Part shown: in pieces, positions 7,374 to 15,968 of the stretch
How positions within the stretch are numbered: position 1 is the first letter of the stretch
How the letters are laid out: each line of letters begins with the position of its first letter
Source: Streptomyces tibetensis
Lineage (GTDB): Bacteria > Actinomycetota > Actinomycetes > Streptomycetales > Streptomycetaceae
Direction of reading: 5' to 3'
DNA: 64,000 nucleotides
Assembly: GCF_007655005.1 (NCBI RefSeq)
Contig: NZ_SZVW01000008.1
Location: 124,001-188,000, forward strand
Notes under the pieces: model-generated
What the model was told of the DNA's origin: nothing
Database searches by the model: none
The model's input: only the letters and a program-made list of their open reading frames with translations
Made by a program: the position numbers and the translations under genes

Positions 7374-8144
7374 TCAGTCGCGGGGATGCCGGCGCAGCAG
7401 ATACGTGTCCATGATCCAGCCCTTGCGCTCTCGGGCCTCGGCCCGCAACCGCTCGATGCGGGGGGCGGCCTCGGCGATCGGACCGGAAACGAGGATCTCG
7501 TCCGGGGTGCCGATGTAGGCGCCCCAGTAGATGTCGACGTCCTCCTGCGCGTACCGCCGGAAGGTCTGGTGGGCGTCGAGCATGACCACCACGTCGTCCA
7601 CGTCCTCCGGGAAGCCCTCGGCCAGCCGTCGGCCGGTGGTGATCTGCACCGGCCGCGCGACCCGGTTGAGGCCCGTGCGGTGCCGGGCGACGAGCGCCGA
7701 TACGCTGCTGATGCCGGGCACGACGTCGTACTCGAACGCCACGGCGCCCCGCTCCAGCACCTCCTCCAGGATCCCCAGGGTGCTGTCGTACAGCGACGGG
7801 TCGCCCCACACCAGGAACGCGCCGGTCTGCTCCTCGCCGAGCTCCTCGGTGATCAGCCGTTCGTAGATGTCGGCGCGGGCACTGCGCCAGTCCCCGACGG
7901 CGGGGGAGTAGGCCGAACCGCCGGCGCTCCGGTCCCGCTCCGGGTCGCGCGCCTCGACCACGCGGTACGTCCCCTCGGGCACGTGCGCGTCGAGCATGTC
8001 CCGGCGGAGCCCGGTGAGGTCCGCCTTCACCTCGCCCTTCTCCAGGATGAAGAACACGTCCGTGCTCCGCAGCGCCCTGACCGCCTGGAGAGTGAGCTGG
8101 TCGGGGTCGCCCGCGCCGATACCGATGACATGAATCTTTCGCAC
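7374..8144 (-). CDS. cobF: Precorrin-6A synthase (deacetylating)
   Basis: A 256-residue SAM-dependent tetrapyrrole methylase. It begins RKIHVIGIGAGDPDQLT, the glycine-rich opening of the family, and has FLVWGDPSLYDSTLGIL and DVVPGISSVSAL, the two loops that build the SAM site. The D-P-x-L-Y form and the single domain fit CobF, which methylates precorrin-5 at C1 and releases acetate. I prefer the GTG at 8144; a GTG at 8162 would add six residues with no better ribosome site. It is separate from any larger cobalamin operon in the window. Confidence 0.87.
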   Translation of the reverse strand: MRKIHVIGIGAGDPDQLTLQAVRALRSTDVFFILEKGEVKADLTGLRRDMLDAHVPEGTYRVVEARDPERDRSAGGSAYSPAVGDWRSARADIYERLITEELGEEQTGAFLVWGDPSLYDSTLGILEEVLERGAVAFEYDVVPGISSVSALVARHRTGLNRVARPVQITTGRRLAEGFPEDVDDVVVMLDAHQTFRRYAQEDVDIYWGAYIGTPDEILVSGPIAEAAPRIERLRAEARERKGWIMDTYLLRRHPRD

Positions 8145-8206
8145 GCCCCGAGTCTGCCGCACGGGGGTGAGGCCGGATGCACCGCGGTCGGATCACCGGC
8201 CCCGGC

Positions 8207-8746
8207 TCAGCGCCCGGGGCCCCCGCCCCGCAGTCGAGGCGCTCGCGCACCCGCGTCCACGGCTCGGCCCTCCCGCTCCACGTCCCCGGCCAGTTCCCGC
8301 GCCCACGACGCCACGCTCGCGACGTCGATCCCATGCGGCAGGTCCTGCCCGGTCTCGGACACCCAGGCCTCCGCCGCGCCCGCCCCGCGGCGGAGCAGGC
8401 GGGCCCCACCCGTCAGATTGCCGCGGGCGGCGTGCGTGAGCCCCACGGCGAGCTGGGCGAGCCCGCGCCACAGCTCGCGCTCCTGGTCGGGCCCCGACTT
8501 CCACGCGTCCTCGAAGACCTCGTGCGCATGGAACGGCTTGCCCTCGTCCAGCAGCCGCTGCGCCTGCGCGACGGTCTCCTCCGGGGTGCGGACGACGCCC
8601 TCGGGCTGCCGGGGCACACCGTCCGCGCCGTACGGCAGGGGCCGTCCGAGTCCGTCCCGGGGCCGGGCGTTGCGCGCCCGCCCCTCACCGTCACGGTCCC
8701 GTGTGCCGCTCGGCCGGCCCGAGCCGGTCTCTCCTGTGCTGCCCAT
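8207..8746 (-). CDS. DUF309 domain protein
   Basis: A 179-residue protein with the DUF309 signature, FHAHEVFEDAWKSG around residues 71-84 followed by LAQLAVGLTHAARGN. The His/Glu pairs in this motif resemble a metal site, but no activity is known. The first 45 and last 20 residues are charged, low-complexity extensions. It reads away from the tRNA-Pro gene and toward cobF, with a short gap to each. Confidence 0.75.
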   Translation of the reverse strand: MGSTGETGSGRPSGTRDRDGEGRARNARPRDGLGRPLPYGADGVPRQPEGVVRTPEETVAQAQRLLDEGKPFHAHEVFEDAWKSGPDQERELWRGLAQLAVGLTHAARGNLTGGARLLRRGAGAAEAWVSETGQDLPHGIDVASVASWARELAGDVEREGRAVDAGARAPRLRGGGPGR

Positions 8747-8844
8747 AGGCCGATTGTCCCGCCCGGCCTGTTTTCGGCGCGGCCAGGGGTGTGGGGTAAG
8801 GTGCTGTTCGCGCGATCACGCGGCTCACCGCGGGTGGCGCGCAC

Positions 8845-8921
<77 letters not shown>

Positions 8922-8938
8922 GCGTTTACGCAGGTCGG

Positions 8939-8970
8939 AGGCCGTTCTCTCACTAATGAGAGGGCGGCCT
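8939..8970 (+). terminator. Hairpin terminator behind tRNA-Pro
   Basis: AGGCCGTTCTCTCA pairs with TGAGAGGGCGGCCT over 14 positions (two G-T pairs) around the loop CTAA, followed by TCC. The integrase stop codon (CTA read as TAG on the minus strand, 8953-8955) lies in the loop, so the hairpin probably ends both transcripts. Confidence 0.75.
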
Positions 8971-10350
8971 TCCGTGCGTCCGGAGCCATGGTGGTCGCAG
9001 TGTGGTCGCACGTCCAGTCTGTGGCCGGTTGGCTGTGGCGCTGAAGGGCGGTGGCGCGGGGGAGCGGAGTCGGCGGACAGCCTCGCGGAGCCGGTGGATG
9101 TGGTCGCGTGGTGGTCGCAGCCACCGCGTACGGCCCGTTTCGTGGCTGGCCTTCTCGGCTCCGGTGAGCGTGTGGTCGATGGCGTCGACGGCTTCGCGGG
9201 CTGCTTGTTGGGTGAGGTGGCTGTAGATGTTGGCGGTGGTCGACAGGGTGGAGGGCCGCAGGGTCTTGGGGGCGACGGTCAGGGGCACGCCGGCGGTGAC
9301 GGTGATGGTGGCAGCCAGGTGGCGCAGGTCATGGACCGTGATCCTGGGGACGCCCGCTTCTGCTGAGAGCCGACGGAGTCGGTCCAGGACATGGTGCGGT
9401 CCGATCGGTCGGCCGTCGGGTCGGCAGAAGACGAGTCCGGCGAACGGGTCGTCAGAATCGCCGCGTGTTCGGGGCGTTGTTTGTGCACGGTGCCGGAGGG
9501 CGGTGGCGACGCGGGGTGAGATGGCGACCCAGCCGCGGCTGGATCGGGTCTTCGGCGTGGTGATGACGAGGTGGTTGTTGTCGATGGCGGAGAGGGTGCA
9601 GCAGACGTAGAGGACGCCTTCCGTCAGGTGGACGTCATCCCAGTGGAGGCCCAGAGCTTCGCCCTTGCGCAGGCCGGTGCCGATGAGGAACTCGAACAGG
9701 TCGGCCATCTCGGGGTCGGCCCGGTGGCAGTACACGAGGAAGCGGGCAGCCTCCTCCGCCGTCCAGATCCTCCGTTCCGGCGACGGTGGTCGCCGTAGCA
9801 CTGGGGGACTGGCCGGGTTGCGTGGGAGGCGGTGCTGCCGGACGGCGTCGCCCAGGGCGCTGGAGAGGGTGGCCAGGCACCGGTAGAGGGTGGTCTTGCC
9901 CCGGCCGGAGGCGAGCTGGCTGGCGCCGAAGGCCGAGATGGGCCGGTGGGCGAGCTGGTCGAGCTTGAGGGTGCCGAAGGCCGGGACGAGGTCGTTGCGG
10001 ACGTAGTCGCGGTAACGGGCCATCGTGGTCGGCTTCAGGACCAGGGCCTTTGCGGCCAGCCAGGCGTTCAGGTAGGCGGCGACGGTCTGGTTCGGGTCTG
10101 CGTTGTACCCGCCGGCCTCACCCTCGAGGAAGCGGACCAGTGCCTGCTCGGCCGAATCCTGGCTGGGGAAGCCGCCCCGGCGCACAGCCGTCCGGCGACG
10201 GGCCGGGGCTGGGACATCTACAGCGAAGCCCCAGGTGCCGTGCTCACTGTCGGTGACCAGATGAGGGCAGCCTGTGCCGAGCTGGCGGCGATGGGTATCC
10301 CTGCAGCTGCAGCGGCGGTAGATACGGCCGCTGCCGATGCTGGTGCGCAT
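8953..10350 (-). CDS. int: Tyrosine-type site-specific integrase, possibly impaired
   Basis: A 465-residue phage/ICE-type tyrosine recombinase. The N-terminal region is arm-binding-like with a Cys/His cluster (CSCRDTH...CPH, 14-30), then a SAM-like core-binding domain (about 86-180) and a catalytic domain. Catalytic residues seen are R228 (GTGLRKGEALGL), K267, H340 and R343 (HDLRH) and Y376 (TANIYSHL). The sixth site, normally the His of LGHS, reads LRPS (364-367), so the His/Trp is lost. The start is the ATG at 10350 with CGGAGG upstream. It points into the tRNA-Pro 3' end, the usual attachment arrangement. No excisionase is adjacent. Confidence 0.85.
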   Translation of the reverse strand: MRTSIGSGRIYRRCSCRDTHRRQLGTGCPHLVTDSEHGTWGFAVDVPAPARRRTAVRRGGFPSQDSAEQALVRFLEGEAGGYNADPNQTVAAYLNAWLAAKALVLKPTTMARYRDYVRNDLVPAFGTLKLDQLAHRPISAFGASQLASGRGKTTLYRCLATLSSALGDAVRQHRLPRNPASPPVLRRPPSPERRIWTAEEAARFLVYCHRADPEMADLFEFLIGTGLRKGEALGLHWDDVHLTEGVLYVCCTLSAIDNNHLVITTPKTRSSRGWVAISPRVATALRHRAQTTPRTRGDSDDPFAGLVFCRPDGRPIGPHHVLDRLRRLSAEAGVPRITVHDLRHLAATITVTAGVPLTVAPKTLRPSTLSTTANIYSHLTQQAAREAVDAIDHTLTGAEKASHETGRTRWLRPPRDHIHRLREAVRRLRSPAPPPFSATANRPQTGRATTLRPPWLRTHGRPPSH

Positions 10351-11152
10351 GGGGATCGCCTCCGGGAGGTGGAGGGAGATGGACGCTTCCAGCCTGCGAC
10401 CAACAGGCGACCACCACGCCGCCAGGGAGCATCGTGACCAGCGAGTTTCCCTTGTCATCGCGCAAGGGGCCCATCCGGGAGCGTGGCAGCAGATTCTTCG
10501 TCTGCTGGTGGTACAGCAGCCGCACGCATGCTGACCTGAGGAAATCGCGGCAGGCGGGGCTCTCTGGTGAGGACTGGTCCATGAATGGTCCGGATCTGGT
10601 CCTGGTTGATCCGAGGCGGAGAAGCCGGCGTGGGATGGGAAGTTCCGGGAGCCGTCCATGTTCTGCGTCCCGTGCGCTCGCCAGCCGGACCCGAGGCTGT
10701 GGTCGTCCTACCGCCAAGGTGCCTGGACGCGCTGTGCCGGTTGTCGTGCGGAGGCGGCGTCTGCGCGCGCCATGGACAGGAGGCCGGGGAGGCCGCCCGG
10801 TGGGCCAGGGAGAGCTCGCATCTCGCCACTTACCCCGGCGTCGACGTCACGTGCTGGGAGTCCTTGATGCCAGCACGTCGGCGGCAACGCCGAGGTTCTG
10901 GCCGCCGCTGAACCGCGAGAAGGTGCCCCGTGTAGTGCAGGCTAGTGGCGCGTTGACAAAGCACCCGCGCAAACTGATGATGTAATCAGTTGTGCGGAGA
11001 TACTCAAACTCGCCACGCGTCTCCGTGCCTCATGTAGCCAAGTGGCCGATTTGCGACTTATGTGAAAACTCTCACGATCCTATTGGTGCGGCTCTGTCGA
11101 GTCGCCGTACAGCGTCGGCCGGCGGTCGACGCCGGACCCCCAGGAGAGGTGC
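10351..11152. other. Gene-poor gap upstream of the integrase
   Basis: About 800 bases with several overlapping open frames on both strands but none with a convincing family, start or codon pattern. A Cys-rich frame from about 10658 (MFCVPCARQ, CAGCR) could be debris of a small mobile-element protein. TTGACA at 10953-10958 and GATGAT at 10976-10981, 17 bases apart, form a plausible promoter for the peroxidase cassette to the right. Confidence 0.5.
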
Positions 11153-11153
11153 C

Positions 11154-11762
11154 ATGAGCGAGACCGATCTGCACGCGAAATTCCAGAAGCTGCCCGACGC
11201 CGTCCGTGAGCGCGTCGACTCGACGCTGGCGGACGCGAAGATCGCACTCAAGCTCCGCGTTGCTGAGCTGCTGGCCGACAAGGAGGAGACGGCCGAGCAT
11301 GCCGTCACCACCGCCGGCCGAATCGGAGCCAAGAGCGGCGAGGTGTCCGAGCTGACCACGATCCTGCCGCTGAAGCCGAACGGTGCCGAACGTCTGCGGA
11401 AGTTCTTCAAGTTGGTGGGCGGGAATCTTGCGGGCGCCGGTCAGGTCGGCACGCTGCACAACATGCGCTTCGTGTTCCTCGACAACGACACCAAGCTGTT
11501 GTTCGCGACTGCCTTCGACGGCGAGTGGGACCCCTACATCGACGACTTCGCCACCAAGATCCCCGACTTCATGGACTACCTGTTCGCCAACGTCGAGGGC
11601 TGGCCCGGTATCACCTCGCCCGACGTGAAGGACTTCATCGTCAAGTACCAGATCCCGGCGGAAGCGTGGTTCGTCTCCCATCCCAACCTCACCGTCGCGG
11701 AAGCCCACCGGCTCAAGCGGCAGGAGGCCGCGGTGCAGCGCTTCCTGTCGGACCTCAACTGA
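11154..11762 (+). CDS. Peroxidase-associated protein of unknown function
   Basis: A 202-residue soluble protein preceding a Dyp peroxidase. An N-terminal helical part (1-60) is followed by a mixed alpha/beta part with LTTILPLKPNGAERLRKF, LHNMRFVFLDNDTKLLFATAF and DGEWDPYIDDFATKI. I recall such LHxxRFV/LLFxxxFDGxWxxYxDDF proteins near, or fused to, peroxidases and catalase-like proteins; the alternation suggests a ferredoxin-like fold, but the function is not established. The ATG at 11154 follows AGGAGAGGT. The gene is 13 bases from the next, so one operon with the Dyp peroxidase and catalase-like gene is likely. Confidence 0.7.
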   Translation: MSETDLHAKFQKLPDAVRERVDSTLADAKIALKLRVAELLADKEETAEHAVTTAGRIGAKSGEVSELTTILPLKPNGAERLRKFFKLVGGNLAGAGQVGTLHNMRFVFLDNDTKLLFATAFDGEWDPYIDDFATKIPDFMDYLFANVEGWPGITSPDVKDFIVKYQIPAEAWFVSHPNLTVAEAHRLKRQEAAVQRFLSDLN

Positions 11763-11775
11763 AGGCAGGCGCACC

Positions 11776-13116
11776 ATGCCTTCCCCGCTGTTCCGGCGGC
11801 TGCGCCGGCACCCCACTCTGGATCTCGACGACATCCAGGCGACACTGCTGCGGGCCCGTCCCGAGCCCTATTTCGGCACTCACGCGATCCTGGAGATCAC
11901 GGAACCGGCCGCGGGCAGGGAACTGCTGCGCAGACTGGCTCCGCGGGTGACCTCGGCGGCCCGCTGGGACCAACCGCGGCCGTCCTGGCTGGCCCTCGCC
12001 CTCAGCTATCAGGGACTGGTGGCGCTGGGCGTGCCGGAGACGTCCCTGGCCTCCTTCCCCGCCAACTTTCGTGCCGGAATGGCCGCCCGCGCCGAGCGGC
12101 TGCGCGACACCGGCGTGAACGCGCCCAAGAACTGGGAGTTCCCCTTCGGTACGCCGCGCGTGCACGTTGCCGTCACGGTGTACGCCGCGAGCGAGGACGA
12201 CTGGCGTGCCGAAGTCGCCGCCTACGAGAAGGAGCTGGGGGGCGTTTCTGGTGTGCGGCTGCTGTCCCACCAGGACTTCGCGGCCGACGGGTTCAACGTG
12301 TTCGGCTACCGGGACGGCTTCAGCCAGCCGGTGGTTGAGGGCAGCGGCGCCGAACCGCTGCCCGGCGACGGGCGCCCGATCAAGGCGGGCGAGTTCGTGC
12401 TCGGGTACCCGAGCGAGACGGGCGTCCCGCTGCCCGTGCCGGCTCCGGACGTCCTCGGCCGCAACGGCACCTACGTGGTCTTCCGCAAGTACCACTCCCA
12501 CGTCGCCGCCTTCAACAAGTGGCTGCACGACAACGCCCGTACGGAAGCCGAACGCGAACTGCTGGCCGCCAAGCTCGTCGGCCGCTGGCGCAGTGGTGCA
12601 CCCCTGGCCCTGGCCCCCGAGCGCGACGATCCCGCGATCGGCGAGGACCCGAACCGGATCAACGACTTCGACTACTCCGCCGACCCACGCGGACTGCGCA
12701 CACCGCTGGGCTCCCACATCCGCCGCATGAACCCGCGCGACACCAAGCTGACGGTCCTCACCGACGTCAACATCCGCCGGGTCATCCGCCGCGGCACCTC
12801 CTACGGCACCCCGCTGCCCCCGGACCGGCTCAAGGATGACGGCAAGCCGCGCGGCCTGGACTTCATCGCTCTCGGCGCACGCGCGATCGACAACGTCGAG
12901 TTCCTGCAGAGCGAGTGGGTCGGTTCCGGCAACTTCATGGGCCTGGGCAAGGAGAAGGACCCGATGGTCTCCCTGCAGGACAAGGGCGCCTACTTCACCG
13001 TTCCCGGCACCCCGCCCCGCAGGGTGCAGAACATCCAGTCCTTCAACACCCTGCTCGGCGGCGAGTACTTCTTCATGCCCAGCCTCTCCGCCATCCGCTG
13101 GCTCGGCAGCATCTGA
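11776..13116 (+). CDS. Dyp-type heme peroxidase
   Basis: A 446-residue dye-decolorising peroxidase. The family motif GxxDG is seen as G177-Y-R-D180-G181 (acid-base Asp), the proximal heme ligand as His314 in GSHIRRMNPRD and the distal Arg just after it. It has no Tat signal at the N-terminus, so it should act in the cytoplasm or an encapsulin-like compartment. The extra length and the GEDPNRINDFDYSAD insert point to the long-form (C/D type) Dyp group. Downstream, after 27 bases, comes a catalase-like gene; both heme enzymes and the preceding gene look co-transcribed. Confidence 0.9.
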   Translation: MPSPLFRRLRRHPTLDLDDIQATLLRARPEPYFGTHAILEITEPAAGRELLRRLAPRVTSAARWDQPRPSWLALALSYQGLVALGVPETSLASFPANFRAGMAARAERLRDTGVNAPKNWEFPFGTPRVHVAVTVYAASEDDWRAEVAAYEKELGGVSGVRLLSHQDFAADGFNVFGYRDGFSQPVVEGSGAEPLPGDGRPIKAGEFVLGYPSETGVPLPVPAPDVLGRNGTYVVFRKYHSHVAAFNKWLHDNARTEAERELLAAKLVGRWRSGAPLALAPERDDPAIGEDPNRINDFDYSADPRGLRTPLGSHIRRMNPRDTKLTVLTDVNIRRVIRRGTSYGTPLPPDRLKDDGKPRGLDFIALGARAIDNVEFLQSEWVGSGNFMGLGKEKDPMVSLQDKGAYFTVPGTPPRRVQNIQSFNTLLGGEYFFMPSLSAIRWLGSI

Positions 13117-13143
13117 CCCCCTACCCTCGCGCGGAGGCCACCC

Positions 13144-14241
13144 ATGACCACACCCCGTACGTACGTCAAGTACCGCCCCGACCTCGAACAGCCCTTCCCC
13201 GACGAGGAGGAACTGATCCGCCAGGTCGTCGAGGCCATGGGCAAGGCCAACCAGCAAGTTGCCGACAAACACCGGCACGGCCTGCGCGACGCCCACGCCA
13301 AGAGCCACGGCGTCCTCGCGGGCGAGCTGCGTATCCAGTCCAGTCTCCCCGCCCACCTGGCCCAGGGTCTCTTCGCCGAACCGGTCACCTACCCGGTGAT
13401 CGTCCGCTTCTCCTCCGCCCCTGGCGACCTGCGCTCCGACCAGGTGCCGGTCCAGCGCGGCATCGCTATCAAGGTCATCGGCGCGCCCGGCCCCCGCGCC
13501 CTCGAAGACGGCCACACCACCCAGGACTTCCTCCTCGTCAACCACCCCACCCTGCCCTTCGGCAACATCGCCGAATACGCCAAACTCCAGGACCTCCTGG
13601 AAAAGCAGCCCCGCCAGAGCGACCAGCAGCTGCAGCTCACCGGGCTGGCCGCCCGCGCCGCCGCCACGGCGCTCACCCGCGTGGGACGCCCGCTCCCACC
13701 GGCCGTGGAGACCCTGGCCGCCGCCAACCACCACATCCTCGGCGAGACCTTCCACTCCATGGCCGCGCTGCGCTACGGCGACCACGTCGCCAAGATCTCC
13801 GCCGCGCCGCGCTCCGCGAACGTGCGGGCCCTGACCGGTCGGCCTGTCGAGAAGAAGGCCGGCGAGTCGGCGCTGCGCGACCTCGTCGTCGACTTCTTCG
13901 CGCACAACAGCGCCGAGTACGACATCCGCGCCCAGCTGTGCACGGACATCGACCGCATGCCCGTGGAGGACGCGTCGGTCCTCTGGCCCGAGGAACTGTC
14001 ACCCCACGAAGTCGTGGCCGTGCTCCACCTGCCCGCCCAGGACGCCTACAGCGACGCCCGCCGCCGCTACGCGGACGACGTCCTGTCCTTCAGCCCCTGG
14101 CACGCCCTGGAGGCCCACCGTCCGCTGGGCTCCATCATGCGCTCCCGACGCGCGGCCTATGCCAGCTCCAGCGACTTCCGCCACCGGCTCAACGGGATCG
14201 ACCCCCAGGAGCCGGCGAGCATCAAGGAGCTTCCCGCCTGA
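13144..14241 (+). CDS. Catalase-family heme protein (small catalase-like)
   Basis: A 365-residue protein related to catalases but much shorter. It has RDAHAKSHGVLAGELRI (distal His region), YPVIVRFSSAPGD (the catalase VRFS strand) and QDFLLVNHPT. The C-terminal segment SPWHALEAHRPLGSIMRSRR lies where the proximal heme Tyr is expected, and AAYASSSDFR supplies a candidate Tyr. Such proteins can be catalases, peroxidases or allene-oxide-synthase-like enzymes; which one cannot be told. The ATG at 13144 follows GCGGAGG. It is the third gene of the heme-peroxidase cassette and is followed by a TetR regulator. Confidence 0.8.
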   Translation: MTTPRTYVKYRPDLEQPFPDEEELIRQVVEAMGKANQQVADKHRHGLRDAHAKSHGVLAGELRIQSSLPAHLAQGLFAEPVTYPVIVRFSSAPGDLRSDQVPVQRGIAIKVIGAPGPRALEDGHTTQDFLLVNHPTLPFGNIAEYAKLQDLLEKQPRQSDQQLQLTGLAARAAATALTRVGRPLPPAVETLAAANHHILGETFHSMAALRYGDHVAKISAAPRSANVRALTGRPVEKKAGESALRDLVVDFFAHNSAEYDIRAQLCTDIDRMPVEDASVLWPEELSPHEVVAVLHLPAQDAYSDARRRYADDVLSFSPWHALEAHRPLGSIMRSRRAAYASSSDFRHRLNGIDPQEPASIKELPA

Positions 14242-14344
14242 TCTGGCAGGCCGATCCGCGGATGCGGCCACGGATGGGCCAGGACTCACGTGTCAGAATG
14301 AATGTCCCCGTTCTTCGTCCGGTTTTCATCATCGAGGTTCATCC

Positions 14345-14992
14345 GTGTCCCAGCCCGTTGGCCGTGTGCCGCAGCGACGCAATGCACGGTCCAACCGGGC
14401 GCGCATCCTGGCCACCGCGCGCCAGGAGCTCGGACGGAACCCCGACACCACTCTGGAGGAGCTGGCTCGCGCCTCCGGTGTCGTCAGGCGCACTCTTTTC
14501 GGGCACTTCCCCGGCCGGGCGGCGCTCCTGGAGGCGCTGGCCGAGGAGGCCGCCGAGGCTCTCCAGGCCGCCGCAGCGGCTGGAGTGAGGGCGACCGAGC
14601 CGGCCGAGCGGGCGCTCGCGCGCTTCTCGTTGTCGATGTGGCCCGTGGGTGACCGTTACCGGATGCTCCTGGCGCTGGCCCAGCGGGACCTGGGCATGGA
14701 ACGCGTCGGTGAGATCCTCAAGCCCGCCCGGATCAGGGTCACGGCCATCCTGGAGCGGGGACAGCAGGACGGCGTCTTCCACTCCCACCTGCCGCCCGCG
14801 GTCATGGGCGCCGGCCTGGAGGCGATGACGGTCGCCCTGTTGGAAGAGGTCAACGCCGGCGCGCTGGAGGACGACGGGACGCGTACGGCCGTCGCCACGC
14901 TCATCGCGGCCGGTGTGCCGGAGAAGCAGGCGCGTGTCGTGGTCGATGACGTGGCCGCCGCGTTCGCGGCGGAAGCCGTCGCCGATAGCTGA
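14345..14992 (+). CDS. TetR-family regulator
   Basis: A 215-residue TetR protein. The N-terminal helix-turn-helix is RILATARQELGRNPDTT...LARASGVVRRTLFGHF (residues about 19-55). The ligand domain shares WPVGDRYRMLLALAQRDLG and DDGTRT blocks with the TetR at 17766, so the two are paralogues. The start is a GTG at 14345 with GAGG upstream. It lies about 100 bases behind the catalase-like gene and probably senses a substrate or product of that cassette. A hairpin terminator follows at 15026. Confidence 0.85.
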   Translation: MSQPVGRVPQRRNARSNRARILATARQELGRNPDTTLEELARASGVVRRTLFGHFPGRAALLEALAEEAAEALQAAAAAGVRATEPAERALARFSLSMWPVGDRYRMLLALAQRDLGMERVGEILKPARIRVTAILERGQQDGVFHSHLPPAVMGAGLEAMTVALLEEVNAGALEDDGTRTAVATLIAAGVPEKQARVVVDDVAAAFAAEAVADS

Positions 14993-15344
14993 GTCGCAGC
15001 ACGGCTGCTGGCGCAGAGGTGGAACAGACCCCGGTGCGAAGGCATCGGGGTCTTGGCACGTGTGCCCCCGCCTCCGACGCCGTGGCGACGTTGCCCTCAG
15101 AGGTTCCGGTACGACGGGCTGCTCCGAATCGAGTCGGCTTGCGGTGGACCGCCCTTGAGGGGGGCGGCCGGGACGGTAGCGATGAGGTGGACGACCGTGC
15201 CCGCCGTCGATCTGCTTGCGTAACCGGAGCAGGAGCGTGACGCACAGCAGGCCGATGCCTCGACCGTGATGCGTCCGCCCCGGTCTCTGGACACGCTCCG
15301 CGTCAACGCGAAGAAGCGCCTCTTACCGCTGGGGGGATGTTCCG
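14993..15344. other. Intergenic stretch behind the first TetR gene
   Basis: Apart from the terminator at 15026-15053 no intact gene is seen. On the minus strand about 15160-15270 two adjacent frames give GIGLLCVTLL and GTVVHLIATVP, faintly like the end of a GHKL ATPase; this is at most a remnant. Confidence 0.3.
15026..15053 (+). terminator. Hairpin terminator behind TetR gene
   Basis: AGACCCCGGTGC pairs with GCATCGGGGTCT around the loop GAAG: 11 Watson-Crick pairs and one G-T. It is followed by TGG with no T-run, as is common in Streptomyces. Confidence 0.75.
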
Positions 15345-15730
15345 ATGCAGCCGCTGCCGTCTCCCTGCCCCTTTGGCCTGGTCCCGGACGCGACCGGTGT
15401 GGACGCATTCAACACCGCGTACCGGCAGGCCAAGCAGCAGCGGGCAGTGTTCGTCGCGGTGGAGAAGCACGGTCCGCGGTGGACGGTGAAGGCCGACGCA
15501 CTCACCGCCCCGCAGCACGTCATCAGCAGCGGGTGTACGACGCAGTACGCGAAGCGGTCATCCACCTGATCCGTACGCGGCAGATCCGTCCCGACTCCTC
15601 CGCCGGCCCGGTCTACTTCGTCCTGTACGACGTGGACGGCGAGGGCCGCGCCCGGGAACTGGCCGCCGCCCTGCACGCCGCCCTCTACGGCGACCTCGGC
15701 CCCTTGGCGAGCTGTCTGCGCAGCTCGTAG
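15345..15730 (+). pseudogene. Small hypothetical protein gene split by a -1 frameshift
   Basis: The 5' frame from ATG 15345 encodes MQPLPSPCPFGLVPDATGV then a helix AFNTAYRQAKQQRAVFVAVE and TVKADALTAPQHVISS. It would stop at 15569. Near 15525 the coherent reading passes to another frame, RVYDAVREAVIHLIRTRQI then SAGPVYFVLYDVDGEGRARE, ending at 15730. Restoring one base gives a protein of about 128 residues with uniform composition, so a single-base deletion or sequence error is likely. I do not recognise the family. The gene is convergent with the MFS gene. Confidence 0.55.
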
Positions 15731-15968
15731 AGGCGCGCCACGCTTGCCGCCTCGGCGATGTTCCGAGCCGCTGACGGAGTCACGGCTCAGCCGTCCCGTG
15801 CCGCATCGGCACCTCACATGCGGGCAGCAAAAGGGGACGGTGCCGGGTGTCCCCTCCCGGCACCGTCCGGGGCCGTGCGCCGCTCGGGCACGGCCCGTTT
15901 GGGGGTGGAGGAGGCCGGAGTGTCCGACCTCCGGTCGGCGCCCATGGGTCGCGCCGGGCCTGTGGGGC

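Noticed and set aside
10244..10717. Minus-strand frame upstream of the integrase as an excisionase
   Set aside because: No winged-helix or MerR-like motif and it overlaps the integrase start in another frame.
11755..13905. Very long open frame on the minus strand opposite the Dyp and catalase-like genes
   Set aside because: It is antisense to two well-recognised heme enzymes; its composition is the Gly/Ala/Val/Glu-rich shadow typical of GC-rich DNA.
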